Shown here one piece after another: positions 9,563 through 21,599 of a stretch of 64,000 nucleotides of DNA. The DNA comes from Conchocele bisecta (lineage: Eukaryota; Mollusca; Bivalvia; Lucinida; Thyasiridae). Both the position numbers and the translations under genes were made by a program. The notes under the pieces were generated by a model. It ran no database searches, was not told the origin of the DNA, and saw only the letters and a program-made list of their open reading frames with translations. The stretch spans positions 44,612,242 through 44,676,241 of the forward strand of contig CM055277.1 in assembly GCA_029237695.1 (NCBI GenBank), given 5' to 3'. Within the stretch, counting starts at the first letter, position 1, and each line of letters opens with the position of its first letter.

Positions 9563-12421
9563 GCGAAAACCGGGCTTAATGACACAATTTTCAGTTTTTA
9601 CTTTTTCGCGCATTCTGAATTGTACATGTTTTAAAAGCCATATTCCGCTAAAATTATCAATGTATCCCAATTATCTTTCATTTTAGAAGTATTTTTATGA
9701 CGCGTGATAAAAACTTATATGACGTTTTAGATTAATGACGTCGAAATTACGTTTTTATCAACCGCGTATACAAGGGGTGTTGATAAAATACCCGGACAAG
9801 TCCTATATATTTGTCATCCTTTATCGCATGTCAACCAAATTTGGATATCTCGTAGCCTGGAAAAGTGTCTCCCATTAGGCCAAGACAAAGTATGAAAATA
9901 ATGTTTATAGCTCGTGTTGCAGTTGCTAATGTAACGTCATGTTTTTGGATTGCGGCCCAAGTAATGTAATTTCGTATGAATAATTTTCAAATAAGGCAGA
10001 GTGAGAAGTGTTGGCGTTTCCCTGTTGTTTGCTGCTGTCTGAAATAATTTTGGGGAATAATAGCGACATTATTTAACATTTCGTATGCGGAAACATATTT
10101 TAAAACATCTGACATCATGATCGGAAATGACGTAGTTTAACGACTGCCAGCTCTGTGTAAGAGAATATGCCCAAAAAACAAGAGATTATATTAAAGTTTG
10201 TATTTAACACACAACACGAGATATTGATGATGAGATAAAGTCCATCATCGGGATGACAATATACGAACGATACAGTCGGATAGACAATGGACATGAAGGC
10301 GCGAAAGGCTAGGCCAGCCATGGACGTCCAAAAGTGACGTAGTCAGACGTTGTGACCCAAAGTAAAAGTCGTGAAATGCCAGATCGGTTGAACTCATAGT
10401 GTGATTAAAAAGATTTAAATATGATGAGACATATGGCTAGATGGATCCCGATGATGGTGAACATGTAGCAGAAGGCCAGGCGAGTTATCAATTTCTCTCG
10501 AGTTTTAGGATAGTTGAAATGACATATGTACATTTTTCCAATTTAGTGGTTACAGTGGATGAATCTATTATAAAATATCGTCGATTGAGGCGTTATTCAA
10601 TCCTTCATATTCGCCCAATCTTGCCCCATGTGATTTTATTTTTAATACCGTACACGAACAGCCGCCTAAAGAGAATCCACTTCGACAACGTCAGCAGTCA
10701 ATAATGTTAACCAAACGCATATTGATGTTGCAGCATAATAATAATGGTTATTCAACCAACACTGGAAATCGGAAACTCTTACAAGCAACCTAACTCCGAT
10801 GATCGGTGGCTGGTAATAATATGATGCGTTGGCAGATTCAACATTAGCCACACGAGTGACCGTACAACTTTGTGTACATATTGTGCTTGCAAATCTTCTA
10901 AAATTATTCCGCGGGAACGTTACACAAACCGCGTAAATATAATACATAATTGGATGTTGCAGTTGCAGGTTATGCATATGGGATGCCCATCCCCCATATA
11001 AATCAGCCAAAGCTGGAAGCTCATTTTAGATATGTGTGACGAATGACTTTCATACATGTATCATGATAAAGTGGTGTTATTTTAATTACTACAGACCAAC
11101 ATAAATAGAAAGAAGTGATAAAAAGATCACGTAAAAACTTTAAATTTCTTTTTCTTTTCATTTCAATATGAAATACATTTCAGACACACCGATTGACATT
11201 CAGGGATGAACTATATTCCCAAGGGACACTTGTCCCCAAACCCCAACGGATCATATGATTGTGCCCACACGTAATTTTTACGATGATTGTTTTCTATTCC
11301 AATATTATATCATAAGGATGTGTAAATGGAGTATTTATTTGTAGACAGTGCACGTGTACTTCTGTAGTAGGCCGCTTATAACATTAACTTTGTGACAAAA
11401 CACGACGTCGGGCAGATTTGGTAATGTGATACCTTATACTTACCGCCGTGTGTCTTTCTTGAGGATCGCATTACCATCACTTGATAAACAGTATTATGCA
11501 GTCAAGTGATAAGCTGATGATTTGATACTACAAATCGTGCGAAAAGCAAGTTTATGACTATCAAATTTCCAATTAATTTCAAGACTTTTCGAAAACTCCA
11601 CTGACCTCACTGTGTGTTTTGTGCATGATGTATTGCTTATACACAAACAATCAAAAAGCTGCATTGAAATCACTGATTCTGAATCTATTAGTGAGATTTT
11701 GATGCATTTGTTTTGCCAAATTCAATACAAACCCCGGATATAAATGTAATTATATAGCTGCGTGTCTACCTCCGTTTATGATAAAATGAGTGGTATTAAA
11801 TAGCATATCATTCGCTAAGTACTGGCTAGAATTGTTCAAAAGTCTCAATTTACCAAGATAATAGATGGTAATATCGTTGGCATACACTAGGTTCATATTT
11901 AAGATTATGTAGGGATCAAAGTGCAGTGTAAGTAAAGACTTCGCTGATATGTAGCCAGTTAAATTATGCGTTCACCATTTTGAATTCATATAAAGACAAC
12001 TGACGAAAAAGTGACAATGTCAAAGAACGACAGTTGGGCGACAATGTACAGCCCTCAAGCATTTGTAAGCCATTGATGCTGTGAGGAACTCGTGTAAGTA
12101 TCCTTGCTATAATATTTTGTCACGACACCATGGCCATAACGTCAAACATGGATTCACGTTCAGTGAAGTACGTGACGTCACGTCACGTCATTACGTCATA
12201 ATATGTGTACTGAGGTACAAGGAATCGCGTCTCAGATTAGTGAAAGTTACAGTAAGTTATCATTTTCCGTTTTCTGTTCACACTTAATGTTAACCGACAC
12301 TAATAAACGTAAATGGGAGGGCAACATGTAAACTTTTACGACGACGTTAGGCAATTTGAATCGTCGTTTTTCCGACGTCTTTTACCGCTTTTCATGACGT
12401 TGTCATTAAGCCCGGTTTTCG
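9563..12421. mobile_element. 2.86 kb terminal-inverted-repeat DNA element inserted in integrase
   Basis: Left end 'gcgaaaaccgggcttaatga' is matched by the reverse complement of the right end 'tcattaagcccggttttcg', about 20 bp of inverted repeat. 'tat' flanks both sides (9560-9562 and 12422-12424), fitting a 2-3 bp target duplication. Deleting the insert and one 'tat' rejoins the integrase core in frame. Near the right end it is rich in 'gacgtcacgtca' motifs. No convincing transposase was found. A short frame at 10441-10704 with 'VDESIIKYRRLRRY' weakly resembles a piggyBac-type catalytic region, but TTAA is absent at the ends. Confidence 0.8.
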
Positions 12422-12424
12422 TAT

Positions 12425-12571
12425 GGCGCGGCCCAATTATATTGGTAATCATAGACGATTACAGCCGATTCCCTGTGTTGTAGGTTTTAACGTCAACATC
12501 TGCGGACGCCGTTATTCCCCGTCTGGGCAATGTTTTCAGTCTAATGGGAATTCCCTCAGTTGTAAAGAGTG
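12425..12571 (+). pseudogene. Integrase core, middle segment of the gypsy element
   Basis: It reads LVIIDDYSRFPVV in the retroviral-type integrase core, with the second catalytic-region aspartate, then 'TSADAVIPRLGNVFSLMGIP'. It is bounded on the left by the 2.86 kb element and on the right by the TTAA element. Confidence 0.85.
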
Positions 12572-12575
12572 TTAA

Positions 12576-12892
12576 AGGTACATGCCCACGCAGTAGGCAC
12601 AAACTGTTCTTTATAGGAATTAAATAAGTGTATAATTATGTCACTATTCCACCAGTTCTAAAAATTACGAGTGCCCGCTATACAAATATAATCATTTATT
12701 AATTTATTAATTATCAATTTACTGTTAGCGACGCGCGGCGGTAACAGTCTATTTTGATAATGTGCGGGGACGACGACTTTCACATCACGGCTTGCGGTGC
12801 GCATGTGCAGCAGCATACTACGCGCAGTAGGCTTCCCAATAATTATGTAAACAAGACTATCAACATGTCGAAACGTCCAGGACGGAAAATTG

Positions 12893-12952
<60 letters not shown>

Positions 12953-12960
12953 AGGGTTTA

Positions 12961-13004
<44 letters not shown>

Positions 13005-13220
13005 CCATGGTTACTATTGGCGACCAGATCACCAAATGGAAAGTTACGTGGAGATTTACATTTGGACTCGAATAGAGATTTTTCTTCTCAACTTCCGATA
13101 CTTCACTGCGCATTTCAAAGATGTGATAAAATAACTCGTTAGTGGGTAGACAAATGGCTCATATAAGACAGAAAATGAAAAGTAGTAGTACAGTGTAACC
13201 TGCTGCGTGCGCATGTACCT
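12576..13220. mobile_element. TTAA-flanked non-autonomous element, copy 1
   Basis: Terminal inverted repeats are 'aggtacatgcccac' with 'gcagtaggcac' on the left and 'gcgcatgtacct' on the right, with TTAA on both sides (12572-12575, 13221-13224). Internal sequence 'ttaaataagtgtataatt' and 'tattccaccagttctaaa' is shared with copies at 22758-23342 and 28892-29379. This copy also contains a GA microsatellite. It has no transposase. TTAA target duplication is the hallmark of piggyBac-type transposition, so a piggyBac-mobilised element is likely but unproven. Confidence 0.88.
12894..13004. repeat. GA microsatellite
   Basis: Two runs of (ag)n are separated by 'ggagggagggtttagaggg', inside the TTAA element. 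An open frame spanning it (12754-13134) is a low-complexity Arg-Glu translation. Confidence 0.95.
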
Positions 13221-13224
13221 TTAA

Positions 13225-13570
13225 CGGACCTCCGTTTAATTCCCACCAATTCAGCCAATTTGCGGATTATCTTGGATTTCGACAGAGAATAACGCCTCTA
13301 CACCCGATTTCCAATGGACATGCCGAAAAGTTAATGCAACCATTGCAAAAATTTGCTGCAAAAATGTATCAAAGCAGCAAATATAGAAGGTCACAATTAC
13401 AAGCTATCGAGCTACACCACACCAAACAACGAATGTATCCTGCTGAAGCCATGTTTTCACACAAAATGAAGAAAAGGTTGCCAGCATACACTACGCTGAC
13501 TATAGTCGCGCCTTCTGCTAAAGCCAGCGGACAAAAATGGCATTGTTATTATGAAGCTAATCCCTAGGAC
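13225..13570 (+). pseudogene. Integrase C-terminal part of the gypsy element
   Basis: The first codons read GPPFNSHQFSQFADYLGF, then ITPLHPISNGHAEKLM, containing the conserved Ser-Asn-Gly and the final catalytic glutamate of the DDE core. The following 'RSQLQAIELHHTKQRMYPAEAMF' matches the usual post-core region. It ends at a stop at 13566. No 3' long terminal repeat was recognised beyond it. Confidence 0.87.
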
Positions 13571-14411
13571 ATTAGGGCAAATATTATTGAAATTGGTGAA
13601 GCAGTTAAGGAGTTATTGAGAAAATATTAAAAACTCAAACGCAGTTGCCTTACAAACAAGTGATTGATTGATTGGTGTTTAACGGCCTATCGACAGCTAA
13701 GGTCATTTAAGGCCGGGATCGATCTTACATATACGCAGCTAAAATGGAAGCTGTCTTAATAAATAAATGATTATCTTGGATTGTGACCAGCATTTAAGTA
13801 GGATTATTCACTGTTGTCTGCACCATAACTTAGTACATTACATGGGCCGCTATCAGTGTAGCACTTCCCCTCGCAAATTGAAGGACTGGGGTAAAGTTCG
13901 ACTATTTGAAGAGATCAGTGAAAGGAAGGGGTTAGCCCCCTTATTACAATGACCACTCCATTTTAAATCAATACACAAAGCTGTAAATAAATGTAATACT
14001 AATAGTATGTCAGGTAGTACATGTGTATCACTAATCACACACAATTAAATGCATTTCAGTAGAGGCAAATGGAAGCTACTGGCTCCTGAGTGATAAACAT
14101 GCTAGGTGAAACGAAAATGGGAGACAAGACAATTAGTGGATTAATTTCTGTTTACATCCGTTCAACAGCACGGTCATATACAGACAGGAAGGCATGATGA
14201 GAATACTCATACATTCAACAGCAATGTCATATACGGACGGGAATGTACCTGTCTGTGGGAGTTTTGAACAAATTACCACCGAAATTACAATACATAATAT
14301 ATAATGATATGGTTCCAGGAAAACGTACTATGCCATATCACTTGGCCACAGGTATGAATTCCAGTAAGATTCCCTGTTAAGCGATGAATCCCTATGGGTG
14401 GATTCATCTTT
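13571..14411. other. Intergenic; one fragment of the ~410 bp dispersed repeat
   Basis: 13661-13740 is the left end of the dispersed repeat ('ttggtgtttaacggcctatc', 'agctaaggtcatttaaggcc'). The rest shows no gene. 14145-14260 has two similar 'catatacagacaggaa'-type stretches. 14388-14410 forms a short hairpin around 'gatgaatccc' and 'gggtggattcatc', just before the LINE. Confidence 0.6.
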
Positions 14412-14425
14412 AAGATTTGCATACA

Positions 14426-17400
14426 GGGTAGGTGCGTATCAGACTGCGCGGATGCGCATGCTGATCCGGCTCTACACTGGTCGCATAGACCAAATCACAG
14501 GGGCATGTAACATAGTGTTCATGGTATATGGGTTCTTACGATGAATAAAATCAGTTTTGATATGATACACTTCGCTGTGGACTTTAAGACCCAATTTGTC
14601 ACAAGTTAATATTAGGCATATGCGGCGAATCATCCTTTTTGTGTGGCGATATTGTGCTTTGCACTGAAATACATGTACATTGAGTAGCTGGACACTGGGT
14701 GTCGGTTAAAAACAAACAATAATGAACATAATTAGGTAAAACATGTATGCATTATGAAACTCTCATTCTGCCTGATAGAGCTACGCGTCTGTATGAGGGG
14801 TGCAGCACTTTTTCGCCCGATAGTGACATTACATGCCCTCAGGGTAAAAATGAAATTGTCAGATACGGTGAATGTCAGAATGTCATTATCTAAACGATAC
14901 ATGCTGCACCCCCGTACATATTGAGATATTCGGCGTTGTTCATTAATTTGCCCTCATATATGCATTTGAGCATGTATTAGGTACTTGTCTCCAGACTAAT
15001 GTATGTTTGTGGATGCAAAATGCTTGTACAACTGTCCCACATAGCCATGCTATTCAAGAAACATGCACACCTTGTATATCTTTCATCCAGCCTGTTTTAG
15101 ATACATTCATAATAGTGTATGCCTTACAGTAAATGTTCAACACCTTGCGGTATAAAGTGGTAAAATGCACATCAAACCATAATTCACCATGGAGCTACAA
15201 ATAGGAACATTCAATGTCAAAGGCTTAGGGGCAGCCAATAAACGGACACAAGTCTTCCAATGGTTAAAAGATAAAAAGTACTCAATATGTTTACTGCAAG
15301 AAACACATTTCACGGCACAGAATAAAAATCAATGGGAAAGAGAATGGGGGCATCAAATATTTTTTAGTGGCAGCTATAGTAACAAAGAGGGAGTGGGCAT
15401 TTTAATAAACCCCGACATAACATATAAAGTTATTTCTTACTCTGAAATTATATCCGGTAGGTTACAAGCTCTAACATTAAAATATATCGGAAAATGATTA
15501 CACAATAATCAATGTATATGGGCCAAACAACGATAACACATTAGTTTACGATAAAATGGACGAATATATAAAAGAACATGCTACAGAAAAGTTTATTATA
15601 GGAGGTGATTTTAATACAGTCCTTGATCCAAATATAGACAAGAAAAATGGCATCAAGGTACAAACAAACAAACACGAAATAAAATAAAAACTATATTAGA
15701 CACATATACATTATGTGATATATGGAGATTACAAAATCAGAACTCACGAAAATACACATGGCATTCGAATAATCGACCAACAATATTTTGCCGTTTAGAT
15801 TATTTTCTGATTTCTGAAAATATAATAAATCGCTCTTCTAATTGTAAAATATCATACGCCTATAAATCGGACCACTCTATGGTCAGCTTTAAACTACAAA
15901 TATCAAATATTAGTAGGGGTCCAGGGTATTTCAAATTAAACAATAGTCTACTTCTAGATACAGAATATAAAGAATTAATATGTAACACAATCCATGAAAC
16001 CGCAACTATAAACGGAGAGGAAAATCCAAATACACTATGGGAAATCATTAAGGGAAATATTAGAAATGAAACTATAACTTATGCGACAAGGAAAAAAAGA
16101 AAGGAAAGGTCGAGGGAAAATGACATTCAAAAAGAAATAGAGAAACTGGAAACAGAATTAATAAATGATCCAATGAATAATAACATAAGAATCCAAATTG
16201 AAAATAATAAAGTACAACTTGAAAATATCTATGAGAAACGGGTAAACGGTATAAGGCTTCGATCCAAAGCCGAGTGGGTCGAAGGTGCAGAAAAAAATGA
16301 GAAATTATATATAGCCCTAGAAAAGAAAAACTCTGAATGCAAAACAATTTTACGATTAAATGTTAATGGACAAACAATCACAGAACAACCAGAAATACTG
16401 AAGGAAGAGGAAAAATACTACAAAAAACTATACACTAAGAAAGAAATATCAGCAACTACACACACTTTCTTTCCAGCAAATGACAACAACAGAATAACAA
16501 ACCAGGATAAACAATCATGCGAAGGTTCACTAACAGAGTACGAATGCAAGATATGAAAAACAATAAAAGTCCAGGATCAGATGGTCTAACAGTAGAATTT
16601 TACAAAATATTTTGGAATAATATTAAAATGCATCTTGTAAATTCGCTAAACTACTCTTTTGAAACAGGAAACCTTACCGATCTTCAGAAACAGGGTATTA
16701 TAACGTTACTCCCAAAAAAAGACAAAGAGTTATCATTATTATCAAATTGGAGACCTATATCACTTCCTTAACGTAGATTATAAAATAGCCACGAAATCAA
16801 TTGCAAACAGACTCAAGAAAGTATTACTTCAATAATCAGCGGCTCACAAACAGGTTTCATAAAAGGAAGATATATCGGAGAAAACATTAGATTACTATTC
16901 GAGTCAATAGAACTCTTAAATGAAACTAACACACCTGGAATATTATTTTTCTCAGATTTTGAAAAAGCATTTGATAGTGTTGATTACGAGTATATGATGA
17001 AGACTCTGAACTATTCAATTTTTGGAGATGAGTTTATTAAATGGATTAAATTGTTTTATTCAGATGCTAGAAGTTGTGTTAGCAACAATGGACACCTATC
17101 CGATTTTTTCAATATAGGCCGTGGAGTTCGCCAAGGCTGCCCCCTATCACCTTATCTTTTTATAATAGCTATAGAAATATTATCATTAGCTATTCAAAAT
17201 GACAATGAAATAAAAGGAGTTAACATATATAATCAAACAGTTAAAAGCACAATGTTTGCAGATGATGCAACTTTTTTTACTGACGGCACAGAACACTCAT
17301 TCAATAAGTTAGTAGAAACAATAGACGAGTTTGGTAAATTCACCGGTCTGGTCTTGAATATTAAAAAGTGCACTGTTCTTCGGGTAGGATCATTATCTAA

Positions 17401-19338
17401 ATCGTCTTTACATTACCTTCCCAATAAGCAATTTGCATGGACCTCAGAAAAAGCCCAAACTTTAGGTATGACATTTTCCAAATGACGCAAATTTGATCTA
17501 TCAATACAACATTGATCCAAAAATTAAAGAATTCGAAAACTGTCTAAATAAATGGAAAGGCAGGCATCTAACTTTGATAGGTAAGATAAATATAATTAAA
17601 ACATTCGCCCTACCAAAATTAATATATCCGTTAACAGTCATTCAAACACCCCCAGAGAACACTATAAAATATATCAAGAAAAAAATGTACGAATTTTTAT
17701 GGGATTCTAAACCAGACAAAATCAAAAGAAATGTAATAACCCAAAGTTACGAAAATGGAGGAATCAATATGCTTGATATTGATTTGTTTATAATTTCATT
17801 AAAGGCTAGTTGGGTAAAGAGACTTTGCGATGAAAATAATACTGGGATATGGAAGCAAATATACATCGAACAACTAAAACAATTTGGTGGAACTTTTATT
17901 TTTGAATGTAATATTAAATATGAAGATGCAAACAACATTCATAAACACAAATTTATAAACAGCATACTTACAGCATGGTCAAAAATTAACTTCACAGAAT
18001 CAAATGATATCATATCAAAACAAGTATTATGGAATAACTCGCACATCAAAAATGACGCAAAGATACTATTTTACAAAGACTGGCACGATAAAGGTGTTCA
18101 ACGGATAGAACATATTTTTGATTTTAGGACAAAACATTTTTACCTATTCTCAGTGTTTGCGGAACTATATTCAATCAGAATTTCAGACTTTCTAAAGTAT
18201 TACACATTAACAAGGAGTATACCTGCACAATGGGTAGAACATATGAAAACAGAAAGCATTAATTCAGTGCAAAATACTCCGAACCTTGTTCATGTAGTAC
18301 AAAAATGTAAAGGTATAAATAAAAAACTATACAATATGCAATTAGGAAAAATAACAAGGGAGAACATAAAATCAGAACAAAAATGGCGAATATATTTCCA
18401 GATCAAATCCTGAATTGGAAAACAATATACTCTATTACCATACGGAGCACCATAGATACAAGACTTAGAACCTTTCAATACAAATATTTGATGAGAATCA
18501 TAGGTACCAACAAACTGATGGCCAGGTGTAATATAGTAGAGTCTAGTATATGTGATTTTTGTAACATGAACATAGAAACATTCAATCATTTGTTTTGGGA
18601 ATGTACAGTAATACAACATTTTTGGTCACAAATGACTAACTTTTTAATACAAAAGGGCATTACAGTGAACATCAATTTTTATACTACTTCATTTGGAATA
18701 ATCGAAACGGTAGAGCATGAAAAGCAATTACAATATATCTTAATCCTAGCAAAATATTATATATTTAAATGTAAATATAATAAGTCTAATCTACGTTTCG
18801 ACAATTTTTTATCGTACTTAAAACATAGTATTACGGTAGAAGAAATTATAGCGCAAAGGAAAGGAAAAATGGAGATACATCAAAATAAATGGAGGGATTT
18901 TGATTTATAATATTACACGATCAGAACGAGCATCATTCAATATGGACTAAATCGAAAACTAGTTACACTTCACTACATGCTGTGTTGTGTTGCTGAAAAT
19001 GACTGTTTTGTACCGCAAGGGGTACATGTTGTATGCATAGGTATCGTCCTTATATATGGCATACAAACGAAAACATAAGTTGTATTATGAAATTGCAAGT
19101 GTTTTACTTTTGTTTTACACGTGCATGCACGTGCTTACATAGAACATGAATGTTACAGGCTGGATAAACTATTCTCTTAATGTCTTTCGCTTCCTAGCTG
19201 GAACTCAGCTTAACACCTTCTTCCCATTCTATTATTTTCAACTTCTTTCTATCTATACTAAAAAAAACACAATTGTTTTCTCATGTAATATTGTAATTGT
19301 ATACTTGTATGAATGTAACATATTCTGAGAAATAAATA

Positions 19339-19370
<32 letters not shown>
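14426..19370 (+). mobile_element. Structurally full-length non-LTR retrotransposon (LINE, L1/Tx1 type)
   Basis: It runs from a ~760 bp 5' leader through endonuclease and reverse transcriptase to an A tail (19341-19370). The 14 bp 'aagatttgcataca' lies immediately before (14412-14425) and again after the A tail (19371-19384), so the insertion boundaries are defined to within a few bases at the A-rich end. Domain order (apurinic-type endonuclease, RT, C-terminal CCHC knuckle) and motifs fit the L1/Tx1 group. No ORF1-like gene was seen in the leader. The coding region is broken by several frameshifts, so this copy is not autonomous. Confidence 0.93.
15189..18910 (+). pseudogene. LINE endonuclease-reverse transcriptase, frameshifted
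   Basis: The start MELQIGTFNVKGLG is a typical endonuclease N-terminus, followed by 'CLLQETHF' with the catalytic glutamate. After a frameshift near 15495 come 'GGDFNTVLD' (about 15602-15628), RLDYFLIS (about 15795) and SDHSMV (about 15868), all endonuclease motifs. RT motifs are SPGSDGLTVEFYK (16568), LLSNWRPISL (16735), DFEKAFDSVDY (16957), GVRQGCPLSPYLF (17122) and FADDATFF (17257), where ADD is the catalytic pair. The C-terminus has a zinc knuckle, CDFCNMNIETFNHLFWEC (18547-18600). Frames change near 15495, 16540, 16770, 17485 and 18400, so the protein is not intact. Normal RT motif spacing implies a fairly recent loss. Confidence 0.93.
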
Positions 19371-19374
<4 letters not shown>

Positions 19375-19480
19375 TTTGCATACACTCCCACCCACCATAG
19401 TAGACGTGAAAGTGGACCACTCTTCCACACACATCACACTTGCCTGTGGAGGGCTGCTGGACAAGTAATTGACAAGTTAA

Positions 19481-19965
19481 CTACTGTCTGTTCCAGGTTT
19501 TGCTGCCGACGAACTTTTGTCTATTCAACACATTAAATGTAAAAAATATTTAAAAGTAAGTACTTTTTTATCAATAACAAAAAAGTCACCCTCCTCAATT
19601 TTTTTTGTTTGACGAAATTCCATCAAATATTGATTTTATTGCGAAAAAACTATTTTAATATGGGAATTTAACATGTGGAGTCAATTTCTCCGAAACCTGA
19701 TAGTTTGAAAATGATGTAATTAAGAAAACAAAAGTTAGATTTTGAAAATCGGTCCACAAATAATTTTTTTTTAAAAAAAATCCATTTTTAGCCCCCATGT
19801 TAAATTCCCATAGGAAAATCGTGTTTTCGCATTAAAATCAATTTTTTTTGGGGCGGGTGACTTTTTTGTTATTGATGAAAACGTACTTACTTTTAAATAT
19901 TTTTTAGATTTAATGTGTTTAATAGCCAAAAGTTCGTCGGCAGCAAAACGTGGAACAGACAGTAG
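19481..19965. mobile_element. Foldback element with ~120 bp inverted arms
   Basis: The left arm starts 'ctactgtctgttccaggttt' and continues 'gctgccgacgaacttttg' and 'aaaatatttaaaagtaagta'. The right arm (about 19845-19965) is the inverted copy with a few differences. The middle contains T- and A-rich DNA with further weak inversion ('catgttaaattcccat' near 19797 and its inverse at 19660). There is no coding region. Confidence 0.88.
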
Positions 19966-20244
19966 GTGTGGAAGCGATGATGATGTCGTTTAGTAATCAA
20001 GATTAATGCCAATGAAGTATCAATACAATACTAGATAGTGTTAATAGCGCTGAACACATCATAAATTAAATGTTTGAAAGACATGTGACCAGACACTTGT
20101 AATACATAGAACATGGTGTATACTTATTTGAAGGTCTTGTCTCAAGTCTATGTTGTATCCATGTTTTATCCACTAATCGGCCGGTGTTCATAATGTAGCA
20201 CAGGGAACCAGTTTTACTTGAGTACAGTATAGTCTACACAATGC

Positions 20245-20835
20245 CTCTTAAAAATCAATTAGTATATTTACAGAAAACAAAATATTCAGCATTGAAATTA
20301 AAATAACCTGATTTGGTGCCAGGTCTTCACCACACCAGAATCACTTAGCCCTTCTATAAAAGTAATAGGATCAGTACTAATGTTACTGCAGATACATTTA
20401 TAATTGGGTATAACCGGATTCAAATCTCAAATAACAAGAAAGCCAAACATATTATGTACCTGGGGCCCGTTTCACTAAAGTTTGTATGACTAAAATGTTC
20501 TTAAGTGCAAATTTAGGATCATCTGGAAATTTCAATTTATGGATTTACATTTATTGAGCATAGGCTGCATATGCAGCCTATGCTCAATAAATGTAAATCC
20601 AATAATTGTTTACAAGAAAACGTTGTTAATGTGAAATTTAGATAACAGACTAATGTAAATGTGAAATTTACAGACTATCATAATTTTACCCTTACAAACA
20701 TTTTAGTCGTACAAAGTTTAGTGAAACGCGCCCCTGAAGACCAAACCAGGGATATCAGGATTCAGGTAAGGATGAACCCCATCATTAAATTTACCATTCG
20801 CATGCTCCTGACCAGCCGTCCACAGTAAAGCTATT
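20245..20835. repeat. Dispersed ~410 bp repeat copy, interrupted by foldback copy 2
   Basis: The segments 20268-20461 and 20735-20835 align with the intact copy at 21720-22010: 'ctggtgccaggtcttcacc', 'gggtataaccggattcaa', 'ggtaaggatgaa' and 'cgcatgctcc'. The foldback element at 20462-20734 lies between them, so it inserted after this repeat. Confidence 0.8.
20462..20734. mobile_element. Foldback element, copy 2
   Basis: It has the same ends as the copy at 7118 ('ggggcccgtttcactaa' and 'ttagtgaaacgcgcccc'). The same perfect 60 bp palindrome is at 20541-20600. A short internal duplication around 'atgtgaaatttaca' makes it longer than copy 1. Confidence 0.88.
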
Positions 20836-21599
20836 CTAACCTTTCTGAGTGAATGCACAAGAGGAACAATTATCTTCACTTGTTGCACATGTTGTAGGAT
20901 ACCATTTCTCAGCCAGTGGCTCATTTCAGAAGTGATCTGACAATATTGTGTGCATTACCATTGTGATGACTGTAGACCTAGACTAGTTTGTGAATCTAGA
21001 CTAAAAACAACACAAGTGCTGGAGAGCGTTGAAAAGGTTGGTTAAGGCCATTTGAATGACACTGGGTCGTTAGCCATCAATGTGAGGAGCTACTGATGAA
21101 GTTTGGTAAAGATCCAACATATTGAGCATAATATTTACACAATACATATTCAAAATTTGAACATTCAAGTTTTTCTGGACATGACCTATACTTCGAAAGA
21201 AGGTGATCACACACCTACGAAAAATGTAGGTCAATGTCACCTGGATGAAGATCTCACTATAGGGTTAAATGTATTGTAATTTTGATAATACGCCGCAAAT
21301 TTCAAAATTACAATGCGGTTAACCTATTTCCATATTGAAATAATTTGCGACCGTTCATCAACAATGATATACCTGTAATGTATGACCATCAGCCAATCAG
21401 ATTGGGTGATATTTATAGTGTGGATTAGAATAACATATCAAGAGATATGCAAACTTGGACTAACATTGGTAATGTCGTTGTCGCTGGAATTGTCACCTCT
21501 ATGTCTGACATTCCTATACAGTGGCTATCATGTTCAATATTCACATCTATTATACCAACATCACCTGTGTTATTAATATTTGACTGCATCAGAATAACA
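20836..21599. other. Intergenic; fragment of a dispersed element
   Basis: 21255-21425 ('attgtaattttgataatacg', 'tgatggtcat'-type sequence, 'ccaatcagattgggtgatat') matches 28065-28335 in inverted orientation, so it is part of the same element family. No gene was seen. Confidence 0.55.

Larger units (their letters stand above)
6575..13570 (+). mobile_element. Decayed Ty3/gypsy-type retrotransposon (gag-pol), split by four nested insertions
   Basis: Remnants of gag, protease, reverse transcriptase, RNase H and integrase occur in canonical Ty3/gypsy order on the plus strand, with many frameshifts and stops. They are separated by a foldback element (7118-7350), a tRNA-SINE (7640-7927), a 2.86 kb terminal-inverted-repeat element (9563-12421) and a TTAA-flanked element (12576-13220). 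Without insertions the relic is about 3 kb, so internal deletions are likely. No long terminal repeats could be recognised at either end. It cannot be active. Confidence 0.88.

Noticed and set aside
10441..10704. piggyBac-like transposase fragment
   Set aside because: The resemblance is limited to a short 'VDES..K' region, frames break around it, and the enclosing element is not flanked by TTAA. Kept only as a weak lead.
12754..13134. 126-codon frame with an Arg-Glu run
   Set aside because: It is a GA microsatellite inside a TTAA-flanked element, without conserved sequence on either side.
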